Part shown: positions 16,955 through 25,165 of the stretch, in pieces
Layout: the number at the start of each line of letters is the position of its first letter
Position numbering within the stretch: the first letter of the stretch is position 1
Made by a program: the position numbers and the translations under genes
The notes under the pieces: model-generated
The model's input: only the letters and a program-made list of their open reading frames with translations
Database searches by the model: none
Told to the model about the DNA's origin: nothing
From: Sediminibacterium sp. KACHI17
GTDB taxonomy: Bacteria; Bacteroidota; Bacteroidia; Chitinophagales; Chitinophagaceae
DNA length: 64,000 nt
Assembly: GCF_040362915.1 (NCBI RefSeq)
Contig: NZ_AP029612.1
Location: 248,001-312,000 of the forward strand
Reading direction: 5' to 3'

Positions 16955-17905
16955 ATGACACGTATTATTTATTATTTCCTCTTTGCGATGATGACGCTGA
17001 TGCTGTTTGCTTGTGCCGATAAAACATCAGCGCCAACACTTACACCTCATGAAGGATTTGTTGAAGTGAAGGGAGGGAAGATATGGTATCGTGTATGGGG
17101 TAGTGGTGATGGTATTCCTGTTGTAATGCTGCATGGCGGTCCGGGTTTTACCAGTTATTACCTGACTCCATTGGCGGATTCTTTGTCAAAAGAACGTACG
17201 GTGATCGTTTTTGATCAATTGGGTTGCGGGCGCTCTGATCAGCTCTCGGATACCAGCTTGATGAATATGCAAGCACATGTTGATCAGGTATCTGCATTGT
17301 TGAAAGCATTGAAGATCGAAACCTTTGATCTTTATGGACATTCATTCGGTACCATGCTAGCCACCGATTTTTATTTGCAGCATCCTGAAAATATTCGCTC
17401 CGTTGTATTGGCAAGTCCTTGTTTACGTACCAAGAACTGGATGCTTGATGCTGATACATTGATGATGCAATTACCCGATAGTACTGCACAGGTTTTACAA
17501 AATTTTCGAAAAGGAGTGCGGCAGGACTCGGTACAGCTGGCGAATGCACTCACAGTTTACTACAGTAATTTTTACAATCGGAAACAACCTTTATCTCCTT
17601 ATGTAGACAGTTCACTTCGTTTACAGTCACTGCAAGTGTATCGTCATATGTGGGGGCCGGAAGAGTTCATGGCTACCGGCAATTTGAAAGCATATGATCG
17701 GACACCCGATCTGGAGAAGATCAAAGTGCCGGTTTTATTTACGACCGGACAATATGATGCTGCACGTCCTTCAACAGTGAAAAGTTATCAGCGATTGATA
17801 AAGGGAGCTGTATTTGAAGAGATACCTGCTGCCGGACATTCAACCATGACCGATCATATTGAAGCAGACCTGAAAGTATTGAAAGCCTTCTGGAACAAAT
17901 TATAA
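16955..17905 (+). CDS. Alpha/beta hydrolase lipoprotein, proline iminopeptidase-like
   Basis: The 316-residue protein begins with a lipoprotein signal ending LMLFAC (Cys20). The oxyanion motif HGGPG is at 60-64, DQLGCGRS follows, the nucleophile is Ser130 in GHSFG, and the catalytic His is in AAGHSTM near the end. HGGPG plus DQxGxGxS is typical of the S33 proline iminopeptidase group, so it may cleave N-terminal proline or similar small substrates in the periplasm. A hairpin terminator follows. Confidence 0.87.
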   Translation: MTRIIYYFLFAMMTLMLFACADKTSAPTLTPHEGFVEVKGGKIWYRVWGSGDGIPVVMLHGGPGFTSYYLTPLADSLSKERTVIVFDQLGCGRSDQLSDTSLMNMQAHVDQVSALLKALKIETFDLYGHSFGTMLATDFYLQHPENIRSVVLASPCLRTKNWMLDADTLMMQLPDSTAQVLQNFRKGVRQDSVQLANALTVYYSNFYNRKQPLSPYVDSSLRLQSLQVYRHMWGPEEFMATGNLKAYDRTPDLEKIKVPVLFTTGQYDAARPSTVKSYQRLIKGAVFEEIPAAGHSTMTDHIEADLKVLKAFWNKL

Positions 17906-17914
17906 GATCCAAAA

Positions 17915-17951
17915 AAAAGCTACTGCTCTTGTGCTATGAGTAGTAGCTTTT
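17915..17951. terminator. Hairpin terminator between convergent hydrolase and tyrS
   Basis: AAAAGCTACTGCTC (17915-17928) pairs with GAGTAGTAGCTTTT (17938-17951) with one G-U pair. T-runs at the end on the plus strand and the A-run at 17911 (Ts on the minus strand) make it usable in both directions. Confidence 0.8.
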
Positions 17952-17965
17952 ATCTGTTAATTGGA

Positions 17966-19249
17966 TCAAATCGCTTTTACGAGGAAATAATTCTTTTTCC
18001 CTTTTTGTATCAACAGGTATTTATGCTGCAACAGGTCAGCACTAGTAAGGGATGTTTTTTCTGAAGAAATTTTTTCTTTATTCAACCCAACACCTCCAGA
18101 CTGCCACATTTTGCGGGCTTCTCCTTTGCTGGGGAAGATATTGGTCTCAGCAAGGAAGCTGACAAGATCATACCCTGCATCCAATTGTGCTTTGCTGATC
18201 TCAACGGTAGGAACACCTTCCATTACCTGCAATAATTGCTCTTCACTTAAGCTTTGCAAAACTTCTGTAGTGGCGTTTCCGAAAAGGATCTCAGAAGCCT
18301 TTACTGCAAAATCATAATCTGCTTTGCTATGAACAAAGCAGGTCAGTTCTTCTGCTAGTTTTTTCTGTAATGCACGTTGATGTGGAGCTGTATCATGTGT
18401 TGCGATCAATGCTTCTATTTCTGCAACAGGTAATAGGGTGAATATTTTGATCCAGGTCTTAGCATCCTCATCGCTGGCGTTCAACCAGAATTGGTAGAAT
18501 TGGTAGGGGGATGTTTTTTTGGCATCCAACCATACATTCCCTTTTTCAGTTTTACCAAATTTACCTCCATCGGATTTTTTTATCAATGGACAAGTAAACG
18601 CAAAAGCTTCGCCGCCTGCTTTTCTACGGATCAATTCTGTACCGGTTGTGATATTACCCCACTGATCGCTGCCACCCATCTGCAGTTTGCATCCTTTGTT
18701 TTGGTATAACCAATAAAAGTCGTAGCCCTGGATCAACTGGTAGGTAAATTCTGTAAAGCTCATGCCTGTTTCGCCTTCCAATCTCTTCTTCACACTGTCT
18801 TTGGCCATCATATAATTAACAGTGATATGCTTACCGGCATCGCGGATAAAGCTTAGGAAGCTGATATCTTTAAACCAGTCATAGTTATTCAGCATCACGG
18901 CAGCGTTTGGCTTCGCTGGATCAAAGTCAAGGAATTTTTCTAATTGCTTGCGAACACCTTCCTGGTTGTGGAGCAATACTTCTTCACTCAATAAATTACG
19001 CTCTTCGCTTTTTCCGGTAGGATCGCCTACCATACCTGTAGCACCACCTACCAATGCCATGGGTTTATGTCCGGCACGCTGTAAGTGCACTAATAATAAT
19101 ATAGGAACCAAACTGCCGATATGTAAACTATCAGAAGTGGGGTCGAATCCAATATATCCGGAAACCATTTCTTTTTGTAATAGCTCTTCTGTTCCGGGCA
19201 TGATATCCTGAATCATTCCTCTCCAACGCAGCTCTTCAATTAATGTCAT
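17966..19249 (-). CDS. tyrS: Tyrosyl-tRNA synthetase
   Basis: This class I synthetase charges tRNA-Tyr. From the ATG at 19249 ([11 protein letters not shown]) it has about 427 residues, the usual length; a longer upstream frame runs into the word repeat at 19279 and is not used. The HIGH-like motif is in [11 protein letters not shown], the tyrosine pocket in [10 protein letters not shown] and GGSDQWGNI, and the KMSKS loop appears as KFGKT. The C-terminal S4 RNA-binding domain includes [19 protein letters not shown]. It is divergent from the RDD gene, with a 23-bp inverted repeat between them. Confidence 0.96.
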   Translation of the reverse strand: MTLIEELRWRGMIQDIMPGTEELLQKEMVSGYIGFDPTSDSLHIGSLVPILLLVHLQRAGHKPMALVGGATGMVGDPTGKSEERNLLSEEVLLHNQEGVRKQLEKFLDFDPAKPNAAVMLNNYDWFKDISFLSFIRDAGKHITVNYMMAKDSVKKRLEGETGMSFTEFTYQLIQGYDFYWLYQNKGCKLQMGGSDQWGNITTGTELIRRKAGGEAFAFTCPLIKKSDGGKFGKTEKGNVWLDAKKTSPYQFYQFWLNASDEDAKTWIKIFTLLPVAEIEALIATHDTAPHQRALQKKLAEELTCFVHSKADYDFAVKASEILFGNATTEVLQSLSEEQLLQVMEGVPTVEISKAQLDAGYDLVSFLAETNIFPSKGEARKMWQSGGVGLNKEKISSEKTSLTSADLLQHKYLLIQKGKKNYFLVKAI

Positions 19250-19278
19250 CTTTTGTCGATTTGCGGCAAAGATAATGA

Positions 19279-19344
19279 GTAGTGAGTAGTCAGTAGTGAG
19301 TAAGAAGTCAAGGATAAAAAAACTCACTACTGACTACTCACTAC
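19279..19344. repeat. 23-bp perfect inverted repeat between divergent tyrS and RDD genes
   Basis: The arm at 19279-19301 (built of GTAGTGAGTAGTCAGTAGTG words) is exactly complementary to 19322-19344, with a 20-nt spacer. It lies 30 nt before the tyrS start and 17 nt before the RDD start, so it is in a promoter or leader region and not at gene ends. Related words recur at 19725-19742. Confidence 0.85.
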
Positions 19345-19360
19345 ACACTAATTTTGCACC

Positions 19361-19741
19361 ATGCGAAAAGTTGGTGAAGGTACCCGTACCCTGAATTTTT
19401 TGATCGACACTGTGGTGATCTTGTTCTTGGCCATCGGCTTGAACAAGGGCTGGACTTTTTACGTTCGTTATTGGGGATATCCATATCTGAATTTCGGATG
19501 GATATTTTTCGGGACTTTGTTTGTGTACTATAGTTTTTTTGAGACCATCTTCCAAAAGAGCCCTGCGAAATGGCTTAGTTACTCCAAAGTGGTCAATAAA
19601 GAAGGTAAAAGAGCCGCTTTCTGGCGTATCCTCCTGCGCAGCCTCACAAGAATCACGGTCATCGACCTCTTTTTCATCCCCATCCTGGGTAAGCCCCTGC
19701 ATGATTGGGTGAGTGGTACTGAGGTGGTGAGTAGTGAGTAG
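19361..19741 (+). CDS. RDD-family membrane protein
   Basis: The protein has 126 residues. The N-terminal part R-T-L-N-F-L-I-D-T-V resembles the R-x-x-A-x-x-x-D start of RDD proteins, and a later RILLRSLTRI block fits the family. Hydrophobic spans cover about 12-28 and 43-62, with a third near 105. RDD proteins are small membrane proteins proposed to act in transport or ion balance; the role here is unknown. The last nine residues (SGTEVVSSE) are encoded by the AGTAGTGAGTAG repeat, so the repeat seems to have extended the C-terminus. Confidence 0.75.
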   Translation: MRKVGEGTRTLNFLIDTVVILFLAIGLNKGWTFYVRYWGYPYLNFGWIFFGTLFVYYSFFETIFQKSPAKWLSYSKVVNKEGKRAAFWRILLRSLTRITVIDLFFIPILGKPLHDWVSGTEVVSSE

Positions 19742-19830
19742 TCAATGGTGAATGGTGAATTGTCAATATTTTGAGGTGTTTCTCTAATGGGTAAAGATTC
19801 TGCTTATTTAAGTGGCTTTTCTTACTATAA

Positions 19831-19856
19831 GCCATGGACTATGGACTATCAGCCCT
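19831..19856. repeat. CCATGGACTATGG word-repeat arm
   Basis: AGCCATGGACTATGGACTAT words, with the same composition as at 16124, 23821, 23931 and 27183. It lies in the gap between the RDD gene and hscA. TATTTTTG at 19928-19935 could be a -7 element for hscA, but no -33 element with correct spacing is visible. Confidence 0.6.
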
Positions 19857-19953
19857 AAACCGTTTATGATTTCCGATACTTTCTGATTCCTGACTCGGCG
19901 GTTCCTTATTTCTCTGTTCCGATGGTGTATTTTTGCGGTTCAAATAAGGAATA

Positions 19954-21810
19954 ATGGCAAAGATTGGGATCAATATTGCAACAGGTAGTTTACAACAGGC
20001 TGAAATGATCGTAGGGATAGACCTTGGTACCACCAATAGTCTGGTGGCGATCATACATCCGGAAAGCAAGGTTCCGGTTGCTTTAAAGGAATTCAATTCC
20101 AGCAGCTTGGTGCCTAGTGTGGTGCATTTCGATGGATTTGGTAATCCTGAAGTGGGAGAGGCCGCTAAGCAGTATTTGGAAACCGATCCTGCCAATACCA
20201 TTTTCAGTGCTAAAAGACTAATGGGTAAAAGCTATAGAGATGTAAAAGAGCATGCTGATCTTTTCACCTATAAAGTCATTGATGATGATACAGAGAGTTT
20301 GGTCAAAGTACAGGTAGGGGATAAATTTTATTCTCCAATTGATCTTTCTTCATTCATTCTCAAAGAGTTAAAAGAAAGAGCTGAACATATACTTAAAACG
20401 CCTGTGAACAAAGCGGTCATCACTGTTCCTGCCTATTTCAATGATGCGCAACGTCAGGCAACTCGAGATGCGGGTAAGTTGGCCGGATTGGATGTTTTGC
20501 GGATCATTAATGAACCAACGGCTGCAAGTCTGGCCTACGGTTTAGGAATCAATAAGTACGAAGAGAAAACGATCGCTGTTTACGATTTAGGAGGCGGAAC
20601 ATTTGATATTTCTATTTTGAAAATTGCAAATGGCATTTTTGAAGTGCTGAGTACCAATGGTGATACCTATTTAGGTGGTGATGATTTGGATAGAGCGATT
20701 GTTCAACATTGGATAAAAAAAGTAGGTATTGATCATAATGGTTTAAAAATCAATAAAATATTAGCACAATCATTAAGATTGAAAGCCGAGGAAGCTAAAA
20801 AATATTTGAGTGATCATACTGTGTTTCAGGCTGAGTTGAATGGTGATCAATTGAGTCTTTCTAGAGATGAATTCAACTCATTGATCCAGCCTTTGATCGA
20901 TCGAACGATCGATTGTTGTAAAAAAGCCATGACCGACGCCGGACTCCAAACCAACGATATTGACACAGTGGTGATGGTGGGAGGGAGTACGCGTGTTCCG
21001 GCTGTTAAAGAGGCGGTAAGTACTTTCTTTGGTAAGCCTGTGAACGATGAAGTGAATCCTGATGAAGTAGTTGCTTTGGGTGCGGCAGTTCAGGCAGATA
21101 TATTGGCTGGAAACAATACAGACTTTCTGTTATTGGATATCACGCCTTTGAGTCTGGGTATCGAAACCATGGGTGGACTAATGGATGTGCTCATTCCGAG
21201 AAACTCTAAAATACCTTCGCGGGTAGGCAGACAATATACTACCCATAAAGATGGACAAAGTGGGATGCGTATTTCCGTGTACCAAGGGGAGCGAGATCTG
21301 GTAAAGGATAATCGAAAGCTGGCTGAGTTCAATTTGACCGGTATTCCGGGAATGCCAGCAGGATTGCCTAAGGTTGAAGTTCAATTTTTAATAGATGCAG
21401 ATGGTATTTTAGTAGTGAAAGCCAAAGAGTTACGTAGCGGCGTAGAACAAAGTATTGAAGTGAAACCGCAATATGGGTTGACCGATCAGGAAGTTGAACA
21501 AATGTTGCTGGATAGCATCACTCATGCCAAGGATGATATGGTGACCAGGGCTTTGGTGGAAGCCAGAACTGAAGGAGAGCAGATATTGGGAGTGACGGAA
21601 AAATTCATTGCCAAGAACCCGGATTTGATGACCAAAGAAGAAATGTTAGCCACTGCGAATGCGATGCAGGCGCTTCAATTGGCTTTAACTATGGAAGATA
21701 AAAACTTGATACAGAGTAAGATAGAAGAGTTAAATGAAATAACCAGGCCTTTTGCTGAGCGAGCCATGGACCAGGCCGTGGGAGCAGCGCTAAAAGGGAA
21801 GACATTGTAA
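19954..21810 (+). CDS. hscA: Hsp70-family chaperone, HscA-like
   Basis: The 618-residue Hsp70 carries [13 protein letters not shown] at about 20-32, [17 protein letters not shown], the [14 protein letters not shown] block, [24 protein letters not shown] and a substrate-binding domain from about 390. Its length, and the N-terminal extension before the first ATPase strand ([12 protein letters not shown]), fit HscA, the chaperone for iron-sulfur cluster transfer, better than DnaK (about 635-640 with a glycine/asparagine-rich tail). The short lid with no acidic EEVK-like tail also fits. No isc genes are adjacent. A DnaK paralogue remains possible. Confidence 0.85.
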   Translation: MAKIGINIATGSLQQAEMIVGIDLGTTNSLVAIIHPESKVPVALKEFNSSSLVPSVVHFDGFGNPEVGEAAKQYLETDPANTIFSAKRLMGKSYRDVKEHADLFTYKVIDDDTESLVKVQVGDKFYSPIDLSSFILKELKERAEHILKTPVNKAVITVPAYFNDAQRQATRDAGKLAGLDVLRIINEPTAASLAYGLGINKYEEKTIAVYDLGGGTFDISILKIANGIFEVLSTNGDTYLGGDDLDRAIVQHWIKKVGIDHNGLKINKILAQSLRLKAEEAKKYLSDHTVFQAELNGDQLSLSRDEFNSLIQPLIDRTIDCCKKAMTDAGLQTNDIDTVVMVGGSTRVPAVKEAVSTFFGKPVNDEVNPDEVVALGAAVQADILAGNNTDFLLLDITPLSLGIETMGGLMDVLIPRNSKIPSRVGRQYTTHKDGQSGMRISVYQGERDLVKDNRKLAEFNLTGIPGMPAGLPKVEVQFLIDADGILVVKAKELRSGVEQSIEVKPQYGLTDQEVEQMLLDSITHAKDDMVTRALVEARTEGEQILGVTEKFIAKNPDLMTKEEMLATANAMQALQLALTMEDKNLIQSKIEELNEITRPFAERAMDQAVGAALKGKTL

Positions 21811-21818
21811 ATAATTGA

Positions 21819-21882
21819 AAATCAAAAGCCAAAAGTCAAAACCGAGATCTAGCTTTTAATTTTGACTTTTGACTTTTGATTT
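21819..21882. repeat. 23-bp near-perfect inverted repeat between hscA and ribE
   Basis: Words of the form TCAAAAGTCAAAA at 21819-21841 pair with TTTTGACTTTTGACTTTTGA at 21860-21882, with one mismatch and an 18-nt loop. It lies between convergent hscA and ribE and could end transcription of either. Similar words form the repeat at 22507-22585. Confidence 0.75.
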
Positions 21883-21889
21883 GAAATCA

Positions 21890-22480
21890 TCATCTATTCA
21901 ACTCCCTCATCCGCTCAATATATTTCCCCAGAATATCAAATTCAATATTTACGACACTGCCTTCCATCACCTGTTGGATACTGGTGTGTTCGAAAGTGTA
22001 AGGAATGATAGCTACTTTGAAACTATTGTTGGTGATAGCAAAACAAGTCAGACTAGTACCATTTACTGAAATGGAACCTTTTTCAATAATCAGGTGAGCA
22101 TAGGTTTCTGGTATCTGAAAGCGGAACTCCCAGCTCCCTGCCAGTTCTTTTCTTTCGGTACAAGTAGCGGTACAGTCAACATGGCCTTGAACGATATGTC
22201 CATCCAGGCGTCCATTCATCACCATGCATCTTTCAAGATTCAGGATGCTGCCCGGCTGCCAGCCGGATAGATTGGTCTTTTTCAGGGTTTCTTCAATCGC
22301 GGTAACCCTATGCTGTCCTTGGGTAAGCTGATCAACGGTCAGGCAAACGCCTTCATGACTCACGCTTTGATCGATCTTCAATTCTCCGGAAATGGGGGAT
22401 TCTACCCAAAAACTGATATTAGATCCGTTTTTCTCTAGTGAAACGACTTTGCCAATAGATTCTATGATTCCTGTAAACAT
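21890..22480 (-). CDS. ribE: Riboflavin synthase, alpha chain
   Basis: The 196-residue enzyme dismutates two 6,7-dimethyl-8-ribityllumazine molecules to riboflavin. It starts with the hallmark MFTGIIESIG and has two lumazine-binding barrels: residues about 1-95 with SHEGVCLTVDQL, and 96-190 with the GHVDCT block and the matching SVNGTSLT. No FMN riboswitch is visible upstream. A 17-bp inverted repeat lies between it and rpsU. It stands alone on the minus strand. Confidence 0.96.
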   Translation of the reverse strand: MFTGIIESIGKVVSLEKNGSNISFWVESPISGELKIDQSVSHEGVCLTVDQLTQGQHRVTAIEETLKKTNLSGWQPGSILNLERCMVMNGRLDGHIVQGHVDCTATCTERKELAGSWEFRFQIPETYAHLIIEKGSISVNGTSLTCFAITNNSFKVAIIPYTFEHTSIQQVMEGSVVNIEFDILGKYIERMRELNR

Positions 22481-22506
22481 AAGCGCAAGGTAGATGGATC
22501 TTTGAT

Positions 22507-22585
22507 TTTTTGATCTTTGATTTTTTGATTTAATCCGAAAAGCCCAAACGAGAAATCAAGAATTCAAGAAATCAAAGATCAAAAA
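22507..22585. repeat. 17-bp perfect inverted repeat between divergent ribE and rpsU
   Basis: TTTTTGATCTTTGATTT (22507-22523) and its exact complement (22569-22585) are separated by 45 nt, with further TTTGATTTTTTG words outside. It sits just upstream of the rpsU promoter at 22598, so it is not at a gene end. Confidence 0.8.
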
Positions 22586-22597
22586 TTTTCAAAAGGA

Positions 22598-22629
22598 TTT
22601 GCATATTTATCATGATACCTCTATCTTTG
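22598..22629 (+). promoter_or_regulatory. Promoter of rpsU
   Basis: TTTG at 22598-22601, 20 nt, then TATCTTTG at 22622-22629, a close match to the Bacteroidota promoter. Transcription would start near 22636, giving a leader of about 30 nt. Confidence 0.75.
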
Positions 22630-22647
22630 CACTCCTAAAAAACACCC

Positions 22648-22655
22648 GAGGAGGT
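22648..22655 (+). promoter_or_regulatory. Strong Shine-Dalgarno site of rpsU
   Basis: GAGGAGGT lies 9-10 nt before the ATG at 22665, a near-perfect complement of the 16S rRNA tail. Most other genes in this window show no comparable site. In Bacteroidota, bS21 helps hide the anti-Shine-Dalgarno, so a strong site on rpsU fits known autoregulation. Confidence 0.85.
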
Positions 22656-22664
22656 ATAATCGTT

Positions 22665-22862
22665 ATGCTTATCATTGATTCAAAAGATTGCGAAAACATC
22701 GACAAGGCACTCAAGAAGTACAAGAAGAAGTTCGAAAAGAGCAAAGTATTGTTACAGTTAAGAGAGCGTCAGGCATTCACTAAGCCGTCAGTTAGACGTC
22801 GTGGTGAGGTGTTGAAAGCCATCTATAAGCAGCAGATCGCAAGCGGCAAGATCGAAGGATAA
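22665..22862 (+). CDS. rpsU: 30S ribosomal protein bS21
   Basis: The start at 22665 (MLIIDSKDCENID) gives the usual 65-residue bS21 with KALKKYKKKFEKSK, RQAFTKPSVRRR and a C-terminus typical of Bacteroidota. The upstream in-frame ATG at 22599 lies inside the promoter and is rejected. In Bacteroidota, bS21 helps sequester the 3' end of 16S rRNA. The rpsU mRNA's strong Shine-Dalgarno site would therefore make its translation rise when bS21 is scarce. It is followed by a terminator that abuts the next gene's start. Confidence 0.97.
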   Translation: MLIIDSKDCENIDKALKKYKKKFEKSKVLLQLRERQAFTKPSVRRRGEVLKAIYKQQIASGKIEG

Positions 22863-22888
22863 TCACCTTCTTTCATCCGAATATATTC

Positions 22889-22925
22889 AGTAGCCTGAGT
22901 TTTGTAACTTTAGGCTACTTTTTTT
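22889..22925 (+). terminator. Terminator of rpsU
   Basis: AGTAGCCT (22889-22896) pairs with AGGCTACT (22912-22919) and is followed by seven T. The T-run ends directly at the ATG of the recombinase gene (22926). Confidence 0.85.
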
Positions 22926-23813
22926 ATGTCCCAATCTGTCTACCCGGTCATACAACCTTTTTTAGATCACCTGCGTTTCGAGAAGCGCTATTCCCAGCAT
23001 ACGCTTATTTCTTACCAAACGGATCTGGAGCAGTTCTTTGCGTATCTATCCAGTCAGTTTGATGGACCGTCAGTTCCTGAAATAACACCCATGTTCATTC
23101 GCAGTTGGTTAGCAGAAATGAAAGAGGATGGAATGGAGAGCAGAAGTTTGAACCGTAAGATATCCGCACTCAAGTCTTTTTTTAAATACCAGTTGAAGAA
23201 TGGTGTGATTGCGCAATCGCCAATGACCACCATCGTTTCACCAAAGTTGAATAAGCGACTGCCGGTCTTTGTCGAGGAAAAAGATATCCGCACTTTGTTC
23301 GATCATGTAGAATTTTCAGATGATTGGAAGGGGAGAACCGAAAAGTTGGTCATGCAGTTGTTCTATAGCACAGGAATGCGTTTGAGTGAATTGATCGGCT
23401 TAAAGGAATCGCAACTGGATGCGTCTTTATCTCAGATCAAGGTATTGGGTAAAGGGAATAAAGAAAGGATCATTCCAATATCCCAGGATCTGGTGCAAGC
23501 TTTACAGTCTTATATCAAAGACAAACCTGTTGCAGGACCTAAATTGTTTCAAACAGAAAAGGGTAAGTCGCTGCAACCCAGACAAGTGTATGCTTTTGTA
23601 AAGCAGTACCTCGCTGCAGTAACCACCATCCAGAAAAAAAGTCCGCATATTCTCCGGCATAGTTTTGCTACGCACCTGATGAATAATGGAGCCGACCTGA
23701 ATGCAGTCAAAGAATTATTAGGTCATAGCAGTCTCGCCGCTACACAAGTGTATACACATAATACGATTGAGAAATTAAAAGAAGTGTTTAAGAAGGCGCA
23801 TCCTAAGGCGTGA
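22926..23813 (+). CDS. xerC: Tyrosine recombinase XerC/XerD family
   Basis: The 295-residue recombinase has an N-terminal SAM-like core-binding domain (about 8-90) and a catalytic domain with the full set Arg152 (STGMRLSEL), Lys176 (LGKGNKER), His241, Arg244 (HILRHSFATH), His267 (LGHSSL) and Tyr276 (TQVYTH). The length matches chromosomal XerC/XerD, which resolve chromosome dimers at dif. It is beside ribosomal and housekeeping genes, not mobile genes, which supports a chromosomal role. Whether it is XerC or XerD cannot be told here. It must be transcribed past the rpsU terminator or from a promoter inside rpsU. Confidence 0.88.
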   Translation: MSQSVYPVIQPFLDHLRFEKRYSQHTLISYQTDLEQFFAYLSSQFDGPSVPEITPMFIRSWLAEMKEDGMESRSLNRKISALKSFFKYQLKNGVIAQSPMTTIVSPKLNKRLPVFVEEKDIRTLFDHVEFSDDWKGRTEKLVMQLFYSTGMRLSELIGLKESQLDASLSQIKVLGKGNKERIIPISQDLVQALQSYIKDKPVAGPKLFQTEKGKSLQPRQVYAFVKQYLAAVTTIQKKSPHILRHSFATHLMNNGADLNAVKELLGHSSLAATQVYTHNTIEKLKEVFKKAHPKA

Positions 23814-23820
23814 GGGGGGT

Positions 23821-23968
23821 ATAGTCCATGGTCCATAGCTTATGGTTTGTTGCGAATAGTAAGCAGGTGTAGGTATTGGTATCCACTAGCGATTTTTTTT
23901 ATCCATCCCCCACTGACGATGAACAATAACCTATGGACTATCGACCATGGACCATGGACTATGGACTA
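23821..23968. repeat. Inverted word repeats in the xerC-hpf gap
   Basis: The 407-nt gap 23814-24220 has no gene. ATAGTCCATGGTCC at 23821-23834 is exactly complementary to 23949-23962, inside a larger field of ATGGACTATGG words (23931-23968). The remainder, up to 24220, is AT-rich with no clear promoter. Confidence 0.75.
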
Positions 23969-24220
23969 TTGCCCAGGCCCACTAACCATCTCAACCCACA
24001 AATCACGTCAATCCTCATACCTAAAACCTTGAATTCCTGTCAACTGTCAACAGTCATTTGTCATCTTAATATCTGCTCAAAAAATTACCATTTTTTTCTT
24101 CTTTTTGTGAACGGAAAAGATTAACTTGTAAGTGCTGAAAAGAAAAGCAGGAAGACTGCAAAATGACTTCAGAAATAAGTTCTTTCAAATAATTTTTTCA
24201 CCGATTAAACGTGAGTTGCT

Positions 24221-24520
24221 ATGAACGTTAACATTCAAACAGTGCACTTTGATGCAGATGACAAATTGGTAGAGTATGTTTCGCGTAAACTCCAAAAATT
24301 GAACACTTTTCATGATCGAATTTTGAAAGTGGATGTGTTCTTGAAATTGGATAATGTAGTGCATACGATCAAAGACAAAATCGTGGAGATAAGAGTGCAT
24401 GTTCCGAGGCATGATTTTTTTGTAAAAGCCTCCTCAAAGTCATTCGAAGAGTCTTTCGACTCGGCCATGGAATCCATTGTATCACAGATCAAACGAAAAA
24501 AAGAAAAATTAGCAGCCTAA
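24221..24520 (+). CDS. hpf: Ribosome hibernation-promoting factor, short form
   Basis: The 99-residue protein has the HPF/RaiA fold pattern: MNVNIQTVHFDADDKLVEYVSRKLQKL, a central strand region with VDVFLKLD and EIRVHVPRHDFFVKASSKSFEESFDSAMESIVSQIKRKKEKL. It lacks the C-terminal domain of long HPF. It would bind the 30S decoding centre when growth slows. It directly precedes the tRNA-tuf region and is closed by a terminator. Confidence 0.92.
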   Translation: MNVNIQTVHFDADDKLVEYVSRKLQKLNTFHDRILKVDVFLKLDNVVHTIKDKIVEIRVHVPRHDFFVKASSKSFEESFDSAMESIVSQIKRKKEKLAA

Positions 24521-24529
24521 AAAACTTCA

Positions 24530-24558
24530 AAAACCCTGGTCAAAAGCCGGGGTTTTTT
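24530..24558 (+). terminator. Terminator of hpf
   Basis: AAAACCCTGG (24530-24539) pairs with CCGGGGTTTT (24547-24556) with one wobble, followed by a T-run. Confidence 0.85.
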
Positions 24559-24561
24559 TAT

Positions 24562-24640
24562 GCGGTAAGCCACAAGTTGCAAGCTACAATTGGCACTCAA
24601 AATCTTGAAGCTTGCGGCTTGAAGCATGCAGCTTTCCCAA
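24562..24640. repeat. AAGCTTGCGGCTTGAAGC word-repeat region
   Basis: Words CAAGTTGCAAGCTACA and GAAGCTTGCGGCTTGAAGC face each other across about 20 nt. This word family recurs at 26997, 37700, 51923 and 57115. Confidence 0.6.
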
Positions 24641-24677
24641 CTTGTTAATAACTACCCGAAAAAATTCCAATCAAAAT

Positions 24678-24707
24678 TTTGCTGAATAAAGTTTTCCATT
24701 ACCTTTG
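24678..24707 (+). promoter_or_regulatory. Promoter of the tRNA-tuf unit
   Basis: TTTG at 24678-24681, 18 nt, then TACCTTTG at 24700-24707. The same TACCTTTG hexamer-plus lies before rplK and rpoB. Transcription would begin about 90 nt before the first tRNA-like copy. Confidence 0.7.
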
Positions 24708-24805
24708 CCATCCCAAAAAAGGGTAGTTCTTTGTATTTTTTACAGCAAAAGCAGGTCAGAGAATTGGATTTTTGCCGCTCGAATTGACCGCTTTTTAAAT
24801 AACAA

Positions 24806-25165
24806 GCCGAAGTAGCTCAGCTGGTAGAGCATCCCGATGAAATCGGGAAGGTCGCGGACCTTTAAACGAATTACCACTGAACAAAAGGTAAACAAGCCGA
24901 AGTAGCTCAGCTGGTAGAGCATCCCGATGAAATCGGGAAGGTCGCGGACCTTTAAACGAATTACCACTGAACAAAAGGTAAACAAGCCGAAGTAGCTCAG
25001 CTGGTAGAGCATCCCGATGAAATCGGGAAGGTCGCGGACCTTTAAACGAATTACTACTGAACAAAAGGTAAACAAGCCGAAGTAGCTCAGCTGGTAGAGC
25101 ATCCCGATGGAATCGGGAAGGTCGCGGACCTTTAAACGAATTACTACTGAACAAAAGGTAAACAA
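24806..25165 (+). repeat. Four tandem 90-bp truncated tRNA-Thr-like copies
   Basis: Copies begin at 24806, 24896, 24986 and 25076, and the true tRNA-Thr begins at 25166 in the same 90-bp phase. Each copy repeats the tRNA-Thr 5' part exactly (GCCGAAG acceptor strand, D-arm, to GAGCA). It then carries a foreign anticodon arm, TCCCGATGAAATCGGGA, and AGGTCGCGGACCTT, which forms a second small hairpin. The copies lack a T-arm and a 3' acceptor strand, so none can be a normal tRNA. Read as an anticodon arm the loop keeps T33 and shows GAA in copies 1-3 and GGA in copy 4. Copies 1-2 and 3-4 also differ by one base (TTACCAC/TTACTAC). Confidence 0.9.

Noticed and set aside
22481..22600. FMN riboswitch before ribE
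   Set aside because: The conserved AGGGxAGGGTGAAATTCCC-type core is absent; the sequence is a word repeat.
22926..23813. Integrase of a mobile element
   Set aside because: Length, motif set and housekeeping neighbours fit chromosomal XerC/XerD; no attachment sites or cargo genes were seen.
24806..25165. CRISPR array
   Set aside because: The 90-bp units are contiguous copies with no unique spacers, and no cas genes are present. The repeat is tRNA-derived.
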